This document shows, one piece after another, positions 25,863 through 35,054 of a DNA stretch of 38,321 nt (positions within the stretch are counted from its first letter, which is position 1; every line of letters starts with the position of its first letter). The position numbers were made by a program, and so were the translations under genes. The DNA lies in contig SOEU01000027.1 of NCBI GenBank assembly GCA_021646415.1, positions 1-38,321 on the forward strand, written 5' to 3'. Under the pieces are notes generated by a model. It worked only from the letters and a program-made list of their open reading frames with translations, had not been told where the DNA came from and ran no database searches. This stretch comes from Candidatus Brocadia sp. Its GTDB lineage: Bacteria; Planctomycetota; Brocadiia; Brocadiales; Brocadiaceae.

Positions 25863-26642
25863 CTACATTGTCACAAATTCTTTTATAGCCCTGAAAACCA
25901 CGTCCTTTTCCTTATCATACATCATTAAGTGATGACTCCTCTCAAGCCAAACCAATCTTTTGTTATCCGACCCAAGATGATTCATCACGTGTCTTGCACT
26001 TGCAGGTGCAGCAATAAGGTCTTTTTTGGAATGGATAACCATCGCAGATGACTTTACATCCTTGAGTCCTAGATCGACAGCCTGAATGATCTCGGTAAGT
26101 CCATATAATGCCGGGATTGAAAAATGGGTATCGACCGGTTGGTGCAAGTAGCCAGTGTATCCTTCCGTCTCCATATAACACTTTCTTTTCCAGGTTTTTA
26201 CCCTTTTCATGAAATTTTTGCATATCCTGATTATACTCTGTATGGGAAAATATTTCCGGATTATAAACAGTGGGGTGCCCATGAGGACGATCCTTCCTAT
26301 TGGGTATTTTAGGGCCAATTGCAAGGTCAATAGTGCACCTAAAGAAAATCCGATAACGATAACCTCTTTGTATTTCCTTTTTAACTGATGATACTCAAAC
26401 TCTACCTTTGCGATCCAATCGTGATGCGAATTTAATGAGAGTCCGCCCGTATTCCCACAATGTCCTGGCAAAAGAATGCCCCTGGCAGTAAAGCCCCAAT
26501 TACATAAATTTTCTGCAAGCTCCCGCATCTGGATCGGTCCACAACCAAAGCCATGGATGAGCAGGCACGCCGTATTACCATGACCAAGAGTAAATTCCTT
26601 GCTATAAAAAGATAAATCACTCAGTATAGAATTTTGTTGCAT
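25863..26642 (-). CDS. Alpha/beta hydrolase (carboxylesterase/monoacylglycerol-lipase-like)
   Basis: This 259-residue cytoplasmic alpha/beta hydrolase has the oxyanion motif LLIHGFGCGP near 28-36, the nucleophile elbow GFSLG with S100, an acidic residue in SKKDLIAAP near 212, and the catalytic histidine pair H237/H238 in ERSHHLMMYD. The layout is that of Est30-type carboxylesterases and monoacylglycerol lipases. The PlsC-type acyltransferase gene lies 24 bp upstream on the same strand, so the pair is likely an operon acting on acyl glycerides or lipids. The exact substrate cannot be read from the sequence. Confidence 0.85.
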   Translation of the reverse strand: MQQNSILSDLSFYSKEFTLGHGNTACLLIHGFGCGPIQMRELAENLCNWGFTARGILLPGHCGNTGGLSLNSHHDWIAKVEFEYHQLKRKYKEVIVIGFSLGALLTLQLALKYPIGRIVLMGTPLFIIRKYFPIQSIIRICKNFMKRVKTWKRKCYMETEGYTGYLHQPVDTHFSIPALYGLTEIIQAVDLGLKDVKSSAMVIHSKKDLIAAPASARHVMNHLGSDNKRLVWLERSHHLMMYDKEKDVVFRAIKEFVTM

Positions 26643-26666
26643 AATTTTAATAAAAGCCCCAGAAAT

Positions 26667-27410
26667 TCATTTCGTCTGTTTATCAAAAAAAGATAGTTTT
26701 TCAATTTGATCCATAATCGAATTTGTAATCTCCACAATTCCTTTTTTGTTTTCCTTGTTTTCGATATTATCAAATACCTGGAGTCTTCCAAAGATTATTT
26801 TAATTCTGGAAATTTTCGGTATCTTGGCGCCCTTTGGTAATGCCTCGTAAGTACCGGAGATAAATGCCGGAATGACGGGTGCGCCGCTCTTTACAGCCAG
26901 AAAACCGATACCCGGATTTCCTTCCTGGAGACGGCCTTCCCTGCTTACCCCCCCCTCGGGGAAGATGCCCAGGACACCATTCTTTTTCAGCACTTCAATG
27001 CCTTCTTTCAGTGCGGCTATGTTGGAACCTTTCTCTTTTACACAGATGCAATGTAATATTTTAAAAAGCCATTTCCAACGACCCTCGTAGTAGAGTTCCG
27101 TCATCATAAAAGAAATACGTCTTGGAAACATCGATTGAAGTACGACAGGATCCATGTAACTGAAATGGTTTGCTGCCACAATCAGAGGCCCTTGAAGTGG
27201 TATTCTCCCTCTATTTTCAACCTCGGTGTGATAAAATATTTTTAATACAATTACGCCTATTGCCTTGAGCACAAAGAAGAAACAATTATTCAGAAAACCA
27301 GTGATCCTGGGGAAAATGCCATAAATACATGCACATATTTGATGATTCATCCCCTTTCGTCGCCATTCAGGAAAGAGGGGTTTCGTGTGATTTGTCCGGA
27401 AATTATGCAT
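26667..27410 (-). CDS. 1-acyl-sn-glycerol-3-phosphate acyltransferase (PlsC family)
   Basis: This 247-residue acyltransferase has the catalytic NHFSYMD box (H82-x4-D87) and the substrate-binding FPEGGVSREG block at 150-159, with the usual KSGAPVIPAFI segment after it. A hydrophobic stretch at about 42-60 should attach it to the membrane. It adds the second acyl chain to lysophosphatidate or a related acceptor. AGGGAA lies about seven bases upstream of the ATG at 27410. The internal ATG 60 bases on has a ribosome site too close to use. It is followed by the hydrolase gene and preceded by a decayed MFS gene, a layout reminiscent of Aas/LplT lysophospholipid recycling clusters. Confidence 0.88.
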   Translation of the reverse strand: MHNFRTNHTKPLFPEWRRKGMNHQICACIYGIFPRITGFLNNCFFFVLKAIGVIVLKIFYHTEVENRGRIPLQGPLIVAANHFSYMDPVVLQSMFPRRISFMMTELYYEGRWKWLFKILHCICVKEKGSNIAALKEGIEVLKKNGVLGIFPEGGVSREGRLQEGNPGIGFLAVKSGAPVIPAFISGTYEALPKGAKIPKISRIKIIFGRLQVFDNIENKENKKGIVEITNSIMDQIEKLSFFDKQTK

Positions 27411-27453
27411 CTTTTGTTCCCTGTTGCAATATGGTATTCAGTTTGAAACTCCC

Positions 27454-28195
27454 TCATGCTACGATAATACCGGCCAGAAAAATGCCCGTGCCCAGATACA
27501 ACATCAGTTTTTGACTGGAAATTATGGTTGTTGGTTTCCCTACAATCAGTATCGGTGCTACCATTGCAGCGCTTACAAAGATATCCTTTCAGGCAAATGT
27601 TCTTCCCCTTAACCCGTCAGGAGTGATCTTCTGGATATCCGCATTGATGGGGGGTAAGGAATGCCCCGCCTGCAATTCCTATAAAAAAGATAATGTACGA
27701 AGCAACGGTATATGATTCTACCAAAGAAAAGGTCATAATGCCAAACACTAGCTTCCATATGGTAGCGGCAGAGAACAGATAGGTAAAGCCGTCGAAGTAC
27801 ATAGATGCCCTGAATCCCACAGAATCAAAGATAATACAGCCCGCAGCAGTACCGGCCAAAACGCTTAAGAGCGCCGAAGAGGCAATGAGTGAATTTGCAA
27901 ACAGAAGATGGCGGTCCTCAAAAGATTGGGAATTATTGAAAATTTTGCCGGCGAAAAGAGACAGGTAAAGATACCCATGACGAAGATCACAGGATAGGCA
28001 GGGGCAATATAAGCAGGGTCGTGAATTTGTGGCTACGTTTTCCCACCATGACCATACTGACCTTTGCCCTGATTTATAGCAAGTCAGGAGAAGTTGCCCC
28101 AGTAAATTACGCCAGGGGTTTACCGAAAAACAAGACCGATGGTTTTTAGAAGAGTAATTATTGGGAGTATATTTGAGGAAATCCAAGCCCCCCAA
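27454..28195 (-). pseudogene. MFS transporter (LplT-like) pseudogene
   Basis: Pieces of one MFS protein appear in order, in different minus-strand frames. YIAPAYPVIFVMGIFTCLFSP then KFSIIPNLL is followed, in another frame, by NSLIASSALLSVLAGTAAG and FDSVGFRASMYFDGFTYLFSA and IIFFIGIAGGAFLTP. In a third frame come NADIQKITPDGLRGRTFA, an in-frame TGA, and KDIFVSAAMVAPILIVGKP up to the stop at 27456. At least two frameshifts and one internal stop show that the gene is dead. It lay just upstream of plsC and may have been a lysophospholipid flippase. Confidence 0.8.
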
Positions 28196-28210
28196 TTAAT
28201 CATGGGCTTT

Positions 28211-29515
28211 TTAAGACAAATATTTAGCCTCGTCTCTTCCCTTCTCCTCATGTACGAAATAGAATAGAGTTCCGCCTGCTATGAAGAAGAACGAAACCGA
28301 TATGATGCCTGCTCGTGATGCAATATTACCACTGTAACCCATAGATTTTACCAGTAGACCGACTCCCCCAATGAGGACCGGGCCGATAACAACTGAGAAT
28401 TTGCCGAGCATATTATAGAAGCCAAAGTACTCAGCTGATTTGTCGACAGGGATTATTTTTGCATAATATGAGCGACTTAGTGCCTGAATACCTCCTTGGA
28501 CCAGACCAACGATAACGGCGAGGATAAAAAACTCTTTTTTGCTTTGAATAAAGGCACCCCAGATGGAAACAAACAGATAAACTGCAATGGCGATAAAAAT
28601 GGCACGCCTGGCGCCTATCTTAACCCCAAGGTAACCAAATACTATGGCGGCTGGAAAACCAACGAACTGGGTGACGAGCAATGCAACGATTAAGTCGCTG
28701 GATTCGAAGCCAATGGAAATGCCATAATCCACCGCCATGTGTATAATTGTATTCACACCATCAATATAGAGCCAGTAAGCGACAAGGAACAAAAAAATAG
28801 TTTTCAAATGTCGGATCTTTTGAAAAGTCTCTTTTAATTGAGCAAAACCTGCCTTCACCACGCTTATACCTGTAGCCGAATCAGCTTTTTCATTTCTTGG
28901 CTCTTTCACAAAGAGGAATAGCGGAACCGAAAAGACTGCCCACCAGATACCTACGGAGAGGAATGAGAATTTTATAGTTTCTCCGGCATCTGCAAATCCG
29001 AATGTTTCAGGACTGCGGGTCATCCATACATTGAGAGTGAAAAGTATACCACCCCCCAGATAGCCCAGAGAAAAACCCAAAGCAGAAACAAAATCTATCT
29101 TCTTCTCAGATGCAACACCAGTGATCAATGCGTCATAGAAAATGTTACCTCCGGAGAACCCAATGGTTGCCAGGACATAGAACATGACAGCAATAGGCCA
29201 ATTACCCTTTGAAACCGTGTATAGGGAAGAAGTCATCACCACACCCATGTAAGCGAAAAAAAGAAGAAACTTCTTTTTTGATGTTCCTTTGTCAGCAATA
29301 GCACCCAATACAGGAGCTGACAGACCCACAGTAACGCCGGCAATAGAATTTGCAAGTCCTAATCTTGCAGTACTTACGGTGGCATCAGCGCCGGCACTCC
29401 AGAATTGTTTAAAAAAAATCGGAAAAAATCCAGCCATGATCGTTGTGGCAAAGGCTGAATTGGCCCAATCATACATACTCCATCCGAAGATCGCTTTCTT
29501 GTCATCGAGCTGCAT
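28211..29515 (-). CDS. MFS transporter, Atg22/UMF1 family
   Basis: This 434-residue protein has about twelve hydrophobic segments. The N-terminus FGWSMYDWANSAFATTIMAGFFP is the signature of the UMF1/Atg22-like branch (recognisable as YDWANSAFAT). Other landmarks are APVLGAIADKGTSKK and GGIQALSRSYYAKIIP. Eukaryotic Atg22 exports amino acids from vacuoles; the substrate of the bacterial members is generally unknown. It is intact, in contrast to the decayed MFS gene 16 bp downstream. Confidence 0.85.
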   Translation of the reverse strand: MQLDDKKAIFGWSMYDWANSAFATTIMAGFFPIFFKQFWSAGADATVSTARLGLANSIAGVTVGLSAPVLGAIADKGTSKKKFLLFFAYMGVVMTSSLYTVSKGNWPIAVMFYVLATIGFSGGNIFYDALITGVASEKKIDFVSALGFSLGYLGGGILFTLNVWMTRSPETFGFADAGETIKFSFLSVGIWWAVFSVPLFLFVKEPRNEKADSATGISVVKAGFAQLKETFQKIRHLKTIFLFLVAYWLYIDGVNTIIHMAVDYGISIGFESSDLIVALLVTQFVGFPAAIVFGYLGVKIGARRAIFIAIAVYLFVSIWGAFIQSKKEFFILAVIVGLVQGGIQALSRSYYAKIIPVDKSAEYFGFYNMLGKFSVVIGPVLIGGVGLLVKSMGYSGNIASRAGIISVSFFFIAGGTLFYFVHEEKGRDEAKYLS

Positions 29516-30050
29516 TGGCTATTTCCGCTGTTTTCTCATAAAAAGTTCTGCTTTGTAATTATGAATAGTAAAACACGATTTAACGAGAGATCGAAGGAAT
29601 TTGGGTGACAATTCTGCGGGCAATGTGATTCACTAAAAAAGGGAACTTTATGGCATGTAAAATACCATCCGGCGGATGGCTAAAGCAAGAATTTTTTAAT
29701 CCTTAATCCGGCGATAAAACAGCATTCCATTTTTAAGCTAGAAGATCAGTGAGTGATTTAAAATTGATTTTTAGTAATGATAAATTATAACATACGCTCA
29801 ATACATACTATAGTTTTTTACTGAAACAGAATTGGATATGCGAAAAGTAATCATATTTTTTTCCAGTTGGTTAAATAATTACCATTTTCATGGCAGGACA
29901 CAGGATGTGTTGTCATTTTATCGTATCATTGTACTGATTTCGATAATTTTTTATCCTTGATTTATCCCCTTGCTCCTGTTATTAGTTGTACTTGCAGATT
30001 CCTGGAATGGACAACAAGAGTTGAAACCGCAGATTTCACAGATTCTACAG
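29516..30050. other. Intergenic region between divergent genes
   Basis: This is 535 bp of AT-rich sequence with the promoters of the UMF1-type and acyl-CoA synthetase genes. A short palindrome CCATC-CGGCG-GATGG lies near 29667-29681. The frame of the rightward gene remains open upstream to a TTG at 29970, but that part (with phrases like CAGATTTCACAGATTCTACAG) looks like non-coding repeat sequence. Confidence 0.5.
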
Positions 30051-31439
30051 ATGGAAACTTTTTTTAATCCTTCATCGGTTGCCATTGTTGGCGCTACGGA
30101 AAAACCAGGCAGTTTACCGGGCATTATCCTGAAAAACCTCCTTGATAAGGGTTTTCAGGGTAAGATATACCCGGTAAATCCCAAATACGGGGCAGTCTTT
30201 GGCTTAAAATGTTTTCCCTCGATACTGGATATCCCGGATGAAATAGCACTAACGGTAATCGCCATCCCAGCGTCGCTGGTATTGGATGTCATAAAGCAAC
30301 AGGCGCGCAAACGAATTCATCATGCCATAATTATCAGCGCTGGTTTCCGGGAAATGGGTGCCGAAGGTATTGAAATGGAAGAGAGGATCAGACAGGTTGC
30401 AATCGGAAACGACATCAAGATCCTCGGCCCTAATTGTTTGGGGGTTTTGGATAATTATACCAATTTTACCACCTCATTCCTGTCGTGGGAAAGGGTCAGC
30501 AACCCGAAAAAAGGTTCCCTCTCGATTCTCTCTCAGAGTGGTGCCTTTGCCGTGGCCCTGCTGGACATTGCAACACTGGAGGGATTAGGTATAGCCAGGA
30601 TGGTAAACTACGGGAATAGAATCGACGTGGGGGAGTCTGCTCTCTTGCCATTTTTAAGAGATGATATCCATACAAAGGTAATTGCTATCTATATGGAATC
30701 AGTCGACCATGGAAGGCGGTTTATCGAAGCAGCTAAATCCTGTTCAAAGAAGAAACCTATTGTAGCGCTCAAGGTTGGAAAGGGTGCGGCCGGTATTGCA
30801 GCCGCCAAATCCCATACAGGCGCAATTGCGGGAAATTATGAAATATACAAAGCCGCATTCCTGAAATCCGGGATTATTGAGGCAAACGGTCTGGAGGAAT
30901 TTATCGACGGTGTGAAGGCCCTTTCCATGCAGAATCCCCCGAAAGGAAACAGAATTCTCATTGTTACCAATGGCGGTGGCTTTGGTGTTATTGTGGCCGA
31001 TCACTGTTCTGAAAACGGGTTGGAAGTACCGCCCCCTTCTCCCCTGTTAAAAGAGAAACTGAGAAGTAAATTTTCAACATTCTATGTGGTAAACAACCCT
31101 GTTGATTTAACCGGAAGTGCATGCGATAAAGACTATTACGACGCCCTACAGACGTGCATGATCGAAAGTGACGAATACGACGCTGCCATTATCATACCAC
31201 TCATGGCGCCTCAGGGCATGACCGAGAAGGTGGTCGATCTTGTCACGGATACCATGAAACGATCGGGAAAGCCTGCAATTATATGCACGGTGGGAGGTGC
31301 ATTTACCACGAAGGTAAAACAATTATTTGAAGAACGGGAGTTTCCTGTTTATCCCTCTCCTGAAAGGAGTGTACGGGCTATGTCAATGCTCATGAAAAGG
31401 AGAGTATTGCAGGAAGGCGCTGTGCATTCGGCAATATAA
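30051..31439 (+). CDS. acdA: Acetate/acyl-CoA ligase (ADP-forming), alpha subunit
   Basis: This 462-residue protein matches the alpha subunit of NDP-forming acyl-CoA synthetases. It has an N-terminal CoA-binding Rossmann domain (VAIVGATEKPGS at 10-21), a succinyl-CoA-ligase-like domain with LGPNCLGV and LSQSGAF, the phosphohistidine H245 in AAKSHTGAIAG, and the C-terminal NGGGFGV and NPVDLTG blocks. With an ATP-grasp beta subunit it converts acetyl-CoA, ADP and phosphate to acetate and ATP, or the reverse. The beta subunit is not adjacent. I start it at ATG 30051 because the family begins FFNPxSVAIVGA; upstream open sequence does not look coding. Confidence 0.88.
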   Translation: METFFNPSSVAIVGATEKPGSLPGIILKNLLDKGFQGKIYPVNPKYGAVFGLKCFPSILDIPDEIALTVIAIPASLVLDVIKQQARKRIHHAIIISAGFREMGAEGIEMEERIRQVAIGNDIKILGPNCLGVLDNYTNFTTSFLSWERVSNPKKGSLSILSQSGAFAVALLDIATLEGLGIARMVNYGNRIDVGESALLPFLRDDIHTKVIAIYMESVDHGRRFIEAAKSCSKKKPIVALKVGKGAAGIAAAKSHTGAIAGNYEIYKAAFLKSGIIEANGLEEFIDGVKALSMQNPPKGNRILIVTNGGGFGVIVADHCSENGLEVPPPSPLLKEKLRSKFSTFYVVNNPVDLTGSACDKDYYDALQTCMIESDEYDAAIIIPLMAPQGMTEKVVDLVTDTMKRSGKPAIICTVGGAFTTKVKQLFEEREFPVYPSPERSVRAMSMLMKRRVLQEGAVHSAI

Positions 31440-31504
31440 AAAATTACAAATCAAATGTTCCAAACTTCTTTTCCAATTTCTGCAATTTTTTTACAACCCC
31501 TTCA

Positions 31505-31522
31505 CCCCCTAGTTTAAGGGGG
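31505..31522. repeat. CCCCCT/AAGGGGG intergenic repeat
   Basis: CCCCCT (31505-31510) and AAGGGGG (31516-31522) form a hairpin between the converging acdA and VWA genes, bordered by ACAACCCCTTCA and GATTTGG. It belongs to the same dispersed family as 10017-10036. Confidence 0.55.
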
Positions 31523-31544
31523 ATTTGGTTGAGACTATGCCGCT

Positions 31545-32564
31545 TCAGGGTATGCGCATCCAGACATTTTCTATAAAAACAGAAACCAAAAGAAGAAAAA
31601 GGCTTGCAATGGTGGGGAAGAGATAAAGGTCTTTTTTCTTGAGAACAGTTTCTATGGTAATCTTGTCCTTTTCGATTTTGTCGATCTCATTGTAAAATTT
31701 GGCAACCTCTTCAAAATCCTCTGCATGGTAATACTTCCCACCGGTTGACTCGACGGCCTCCTTTAACTCTTCAATATGTTCGGCTGCAACTTCCGGATCT
31801 ACGCCGGTAACATCCGAAGCCTTTACCGCTACGACATATGCCTTTATTCCCATTCTTTTCAACAGGCGCAAGGGTCTGGTGGGTGAGATACCAATGTTGT
31901 ATATCCCATCCGTAAAGAGGATGATAAGTTTATTTTTAAGCACCTCCCTTTGTTCCATTTCTTTGACGAAAGAAATGGCATAATCGGCAAGGTATTCTTT
32001 ATTAATACTGTTTCTCAATTCTTTAATGGTAAATTGCTTTCCCATCTCTCTTTCAAACAGTGCCGAGATCGAGGTAAAGAGCCCTTCTCCAATGGCCGTT
32101 TGATAACCCACCTGAGAAGCTTGTACACGTTCCAGGGATTTTTCCAGTAACTGGGTTTCCATGGTAGGAATAACAATGAGGGCGGCATCCGTACCGAAGA
32201 TCGTAATACCGATTAGGTCATTCGACCGTTTTTTAATAAAATCACCGACAACCTTTTTTATTGTTTCAATGGCCGTTCCCGTCATACTAAAAGAGGTATC
32301 TATGGAGAGGACGATCTCCCGTCCCTGCAGGGCAGTCTCCTCCTTGTAATACCTTGTCTGCGGATGTGCAATGGCCACGATTGCAAAGAACACCGCACCA
32401 AAAAAAACGGGTTTATTGAGACGGGCGATAATCCGTTTGGGCCCTGCAGGTTCTCTTATGTAATAGAGGCTGGAATACCCAAGAAACTTCTTTTCCCTCC
32501 AAAAGAGACATAATAAACCAAAGGGAATGAGAAGCAGAAAGAATAAGGGGTTGGCGAAGGTCAT
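31545..32564 (-). CDS. VWA-domain membrane protein (BatA-like)
   Basis: This 339-residue protein has two N-terminal membrane segments (about 6-22 and 53-68) and a von Willebrand A domain. Its MIDAS motif is DTSFS (D89, S91, S93), with further metal-site residues in the domain and FTDGIYNIG. A C-terminal membrane segment is at about 313-333. BatA-type proteins of Bacteroides and related groups have this layout. It is the last gene of a MoxR-DUF58-BatD-like-VWA cluster. A 254-bp gap with repeats separates it from the BatD-like gene. AGGTG lies about seven bases before the ATG. The role is probably envelope stress or maturation of partner proteins by the MoxR ATPase (inference). Confidence 0.85.
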   Translation of the reverse strand: MTFANPLFFLLLIPFGLLCLFWREKKFLGYSSLYYIREPAGPKRIIARLNKPVFFGAVFFAIVAIAHPQTRYYKEETALQGREIVLSIDTSFSMTGTAIETIKKVVGDFIKKRSNDLIGITIFGTDAALIVIPTMETQLLEKSLERVQASQVGYQTAIGEGLFTSISALFEREMGKQFTIKELRNSINKEYLADYAISFVKEMEQREVLKNKLIILFTDGIYNIGISPTRPLRLLKRMGIKAYVVAVKASDVTGVDPEVAAEHIEELKEAVESTGGKYYHAEDFEEVAKFYNEIDKIEKDKITIETVLKKKDLYLFPTIASLFLLLVSVFIENVWMRIP

Positions 32565-32627
32565 TTATCTGCACCTAACTCAAACGAGTCGGAAGAGACA
32601 AAATCCGAAACACGAAATTTGTGCGTC

Positions 32628-32744
32628 AACCCTGTCAGGGTTAATTTTATTTTTGCTAAAAGTGTCAAAATATTTTTTATAAGATCGTTCAATTAGACCC
32701 CGGGCAGCTTTTTCAATGTAGGGCGAAGAGGCTCTTCGCTCTAC
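32628..32744. repeat. Two hairpin-forming repeats between BatD-like and VWA genes
   Basis: AACCCT-GTC-AGGGTT lies at 32628-32642. A longer hairpin of the form GTAGGGCGAAGA / TCTTCGCTCTAC with a short loop lies at 32718-32744. Neither has a T-run. They may be dispersed repeats inserted into an operon. Confidence 0.45.
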
Positions 32745-32818
32745 AAGTCGCATAAATAAAATGGAAATTCCTATACAATGGATTTACGATTTCAGATTAA
32801 GGGGTAAAGGGTAAAATG

Positions 32819-34198
32819 CTATTTAGGACCAGTCCATGCTATAATTCCTTCTGCCCCCTGCAACATTTTGTCAAATGCTTCTTTCTCAACGTGTTTTCCA
32901 AAAATAAGGCTATCGAGTTGTTTTAATACCGTTTGGATGGGAATTGAACTTTCTTCCGGGAGTCGTTTTTTTGTATCGTACTTCAGGAAATTCGACGTTG
33001 TGGCAGATTGTGCCGTTGCATTTGAAATGCCAATAAGCACACCGAGATACGTTCTTAATGCTTTATTAATATTGTAGACATTCTCTTGATTTAATGAGTC
33101 GTCTTCTGTGAACTGGGAAGATGATATGGCATTTTTTAATCTTTCCAGTGCAATTTGAGGAGTTTCACTTATCGGTTTTGGTGAAGCCGGTGATACCTTT
33201 CCAACGATAGAACGTAACGCAGTCACACCCAAAAACAAAAACAAAACGACACCAAGACTCATGGGCAAATATCCATGGGAAAACAGAGATTTTTTTGAAT
33301 AGTACATTGGCCCTTTAATTCCTTCTAAAGGTACGTCTACTGCCTTCAGAAGACTGTTGACAATAATAGGGATGGCGACCGTCTTCACTTCTTTTGTCTC
33401 AATGGTGCCTGTTCCTTTGTCAGGCTTTGAAGGTGATTCCACATAATACAAAATCGTTAGCTCAGGAATTTCAGGGGTCTTTTTTTTCCCGCCCAGTTCA
33501 TACAGTGAAAGGGTGTAATTGAGTACTATCTTTTCGATATTTCCTTCCGTAAACTGTTCTCTCTCCGTTTTTAAAACCTCAAACGGAGAAAAATTGAGTT
33601 TTTCAATGGTTTCCCACAATAGTTTCACATTTTTTTCGTGCCGGATTGTGAGGGCATAATTGACGCGGTCTCCGATGGTGATGACGTCCTTGTCCACCTT
33701 TCCTTCAACAAGAATAGGCACCTTTTTAACTGCAACAGGCGATGAAGCTGCCATGCCTTCGCTCTTATCAACCTCATTTCTGTAAGAAAGAGAAAGAGAA
33801 GGGATAGAATAAATACCATCTTTCATATCCGAAGGCAACGAAAGTGCATAGGTAATTATCAGATAATCATGTTCGTTATCAAAGATTTGGCGTTCTCCTA
33901 TTATTACACCTTCCACCTTAAACGGGGAAAGATCGATTTTATCCACACTTTCCAGATTAACTGTCACCCCTAACTTCCACAAAACCTGAACGGTCAGATG
34001 CAGTGTCTTGCCCGTGATTATCCGGTAATCATCAATAAATGTCCATATTTCAAGCGGTTTATCCGTCAGTACCGGTTCTTGTTCTTGTCCCATTTCTGCA
34101 AGTTCCTGAGTTTGGAGTTGCTCTTGTGCATTGACATGAAGAATACCGTTTCCCCAAAACACAGCGCTGACACATAAGATGATATAAAAATACTTCAT
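32819..34198 (-). CDS. BatD-like exported/membrane protein
   Basis: This 459-residue protein has a signal peptide (1 to about 24, HVNAQ cleavage region). Two beta-rich domains follow, with similar elements such as VDKIDLSPFKVEG and IEKLNFSPFEVLKT, suggesting an internal repeat. One transmembrane segment lies near 305-328 (GVVLFLFLGVTAL). A cytoplasmic helical tail of about 130 residues follows. The layout matches BatD/oxygen-tolerance proteins found with MoxR and VWA genes. Its start codon overlaps the stop of the DUF58 gene by four bases (ATGA). The molecular role is not known. Confidence 0.75.
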   Translation of the reverse strand: MKYFYIILCVSAVFWGNGILHVNAQEQLQTQELAEMGQEQEPVLTDKPLEIWTFIDDYRIITGKTLHLTVQVLWKLGVTVNLESVDKIDLSPFKVEGVIIGERQIFDNEHDYLIITYALSLPSDMKDGIYSIPSLSLSYRNEVDKSEGMAASSPVAVKKVPILVEGKVDKDVITIGDRVNYALTIRHEKNVKLLWETIEKLNFSPFEVLKTEREQFTEGNIEKIVLNYTLSLYELGGKKKTPEIPELTILYYVESPSKPDKGTGTIETKEVKTVAIPIIVNSLLKAVDVPLEGIKGPMYYSKKSLFSHGYLPMSLGVVLFLFLGVTALRSIVGKVSPASPKPISETPQIALERLKNAISSSQFTEDDSLNQENVYNINKALRTYLGVLIGISNATAQSATTSNFLKYDTKKRLPEESSIPIQTVLKQLDSLIFGKHVEKEAFDKMLQGAEGIIAWTGPK

Positions 34199-35049
34199 CG
34201 TCTCCTTCTCCCCCCCCTCCTGATACGTCTGTCGAAAAATTCAGAGATTTTTTTAATCCACATTTCCTCATTTTCCTCAGTAAGCAGTGCAAGATGGTCT
34301 ATATTAAGTTTCCGAAACAAAGTCAGATAAGGTAAAGACTCTCTGCATGCGGTTGAAATATCAAGTGATTTTATCGTACCTGTCTCTATATCCTGAACAG
34401 CCAGAAATCCCCTCGCATCTGGCAAGGACGATTCCGTTCTGTCGGAAATAACAATTGGAATTACTTCGTGCAGATAAGATAGCATTTTCAGCGACTGTTC
34501 ATAGTTATAAGGCGCCAAAAAATCAGATAATAGAAATACCAAAGCCGGGGGGGAAATTTTTTCGTGTAAAAATTGAAAAGCGTTATTTAAGTCGGTACGA
34601 GTACTCGACGGTGTTTCACGTAAAATATTTTTTACATTTATTAGCGCTTCCTTTTCTCCGGCTTTGGGCTGAATATAATTTTCCACCCTGTCAGTGAATG
34701 TAATAAAACCTATTTCATTACCAGTTTCCGATGCGGCATGGACAAGGATTGAGAGAATACTTGATTGAACCTCTTCCTTTGTATTAAGAAAAGAACCAAA
34801 CTTTTCTGACCGGCTTTTGTCAACAAGAAATATGATGGTGACTCGTTTATCCACTAATTTCATGCGTACATGGAGTTTTCCGGTCTTTACCGTTGCCTTC
34901 CAGTCGATGGATTTACAATCATCTCCAGGCTGGTATTGCCGAAGCTCGTCAAGTTCCAGACCATGCAAAGCATTTACATAACTAGAGAATACCCCCTCGA
35001 AGAGGTTTCCAATCAATCGTTGTAACGAAAGCTTTATTCTCCTCTTCAT
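34195..35049 (-). CDS. DUF58-domain protein
   Basis: This 284-residue protein has the DUF58 core motif LRQYQPGDDCKSIDWKAT at about 36-53, followed by a VWA-like half (IIFLVDKSRSEKFGS, LVFLLSDFLAPYNYE) with no canonical MIDAS. DUF58 proteins are regularly encoded next to MoxR ATPases and are thought to be their partners. The C-terminus is very arginine-rich (DRRIRRGGRRRR). It lies five bases downstream of moxR and overlaps the BatD-like gene, so these three genes form a tight operon. Confidence 0.9.
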   Translation of the reverse strand: MKRRIKLSLQRLIGNLFEGVFSSYVNALHGLELDELRQYQPGDDCKSIDWKATVKTGKLHVRMKLVDKRVTIIFLVDKSRSEKFGSFLNTKEEVQSSILSILVHAASETGNEIGFITFTDRVENYIQPKAGEKEALINVKNILRETPSSTRTDLNNAFQFLHEKISPPALVFLLSDFLAPYNYEQSLKMLSYLHEVIPIVISDRTESSLPDARGFLAVQDIETGTIKSLDISTACRESLPYLTLFRKLNIDHLALLTEENEEMWIKKISEFFDRRIRRGGRRRR

Positions 35050-35054
35050 CTTGT

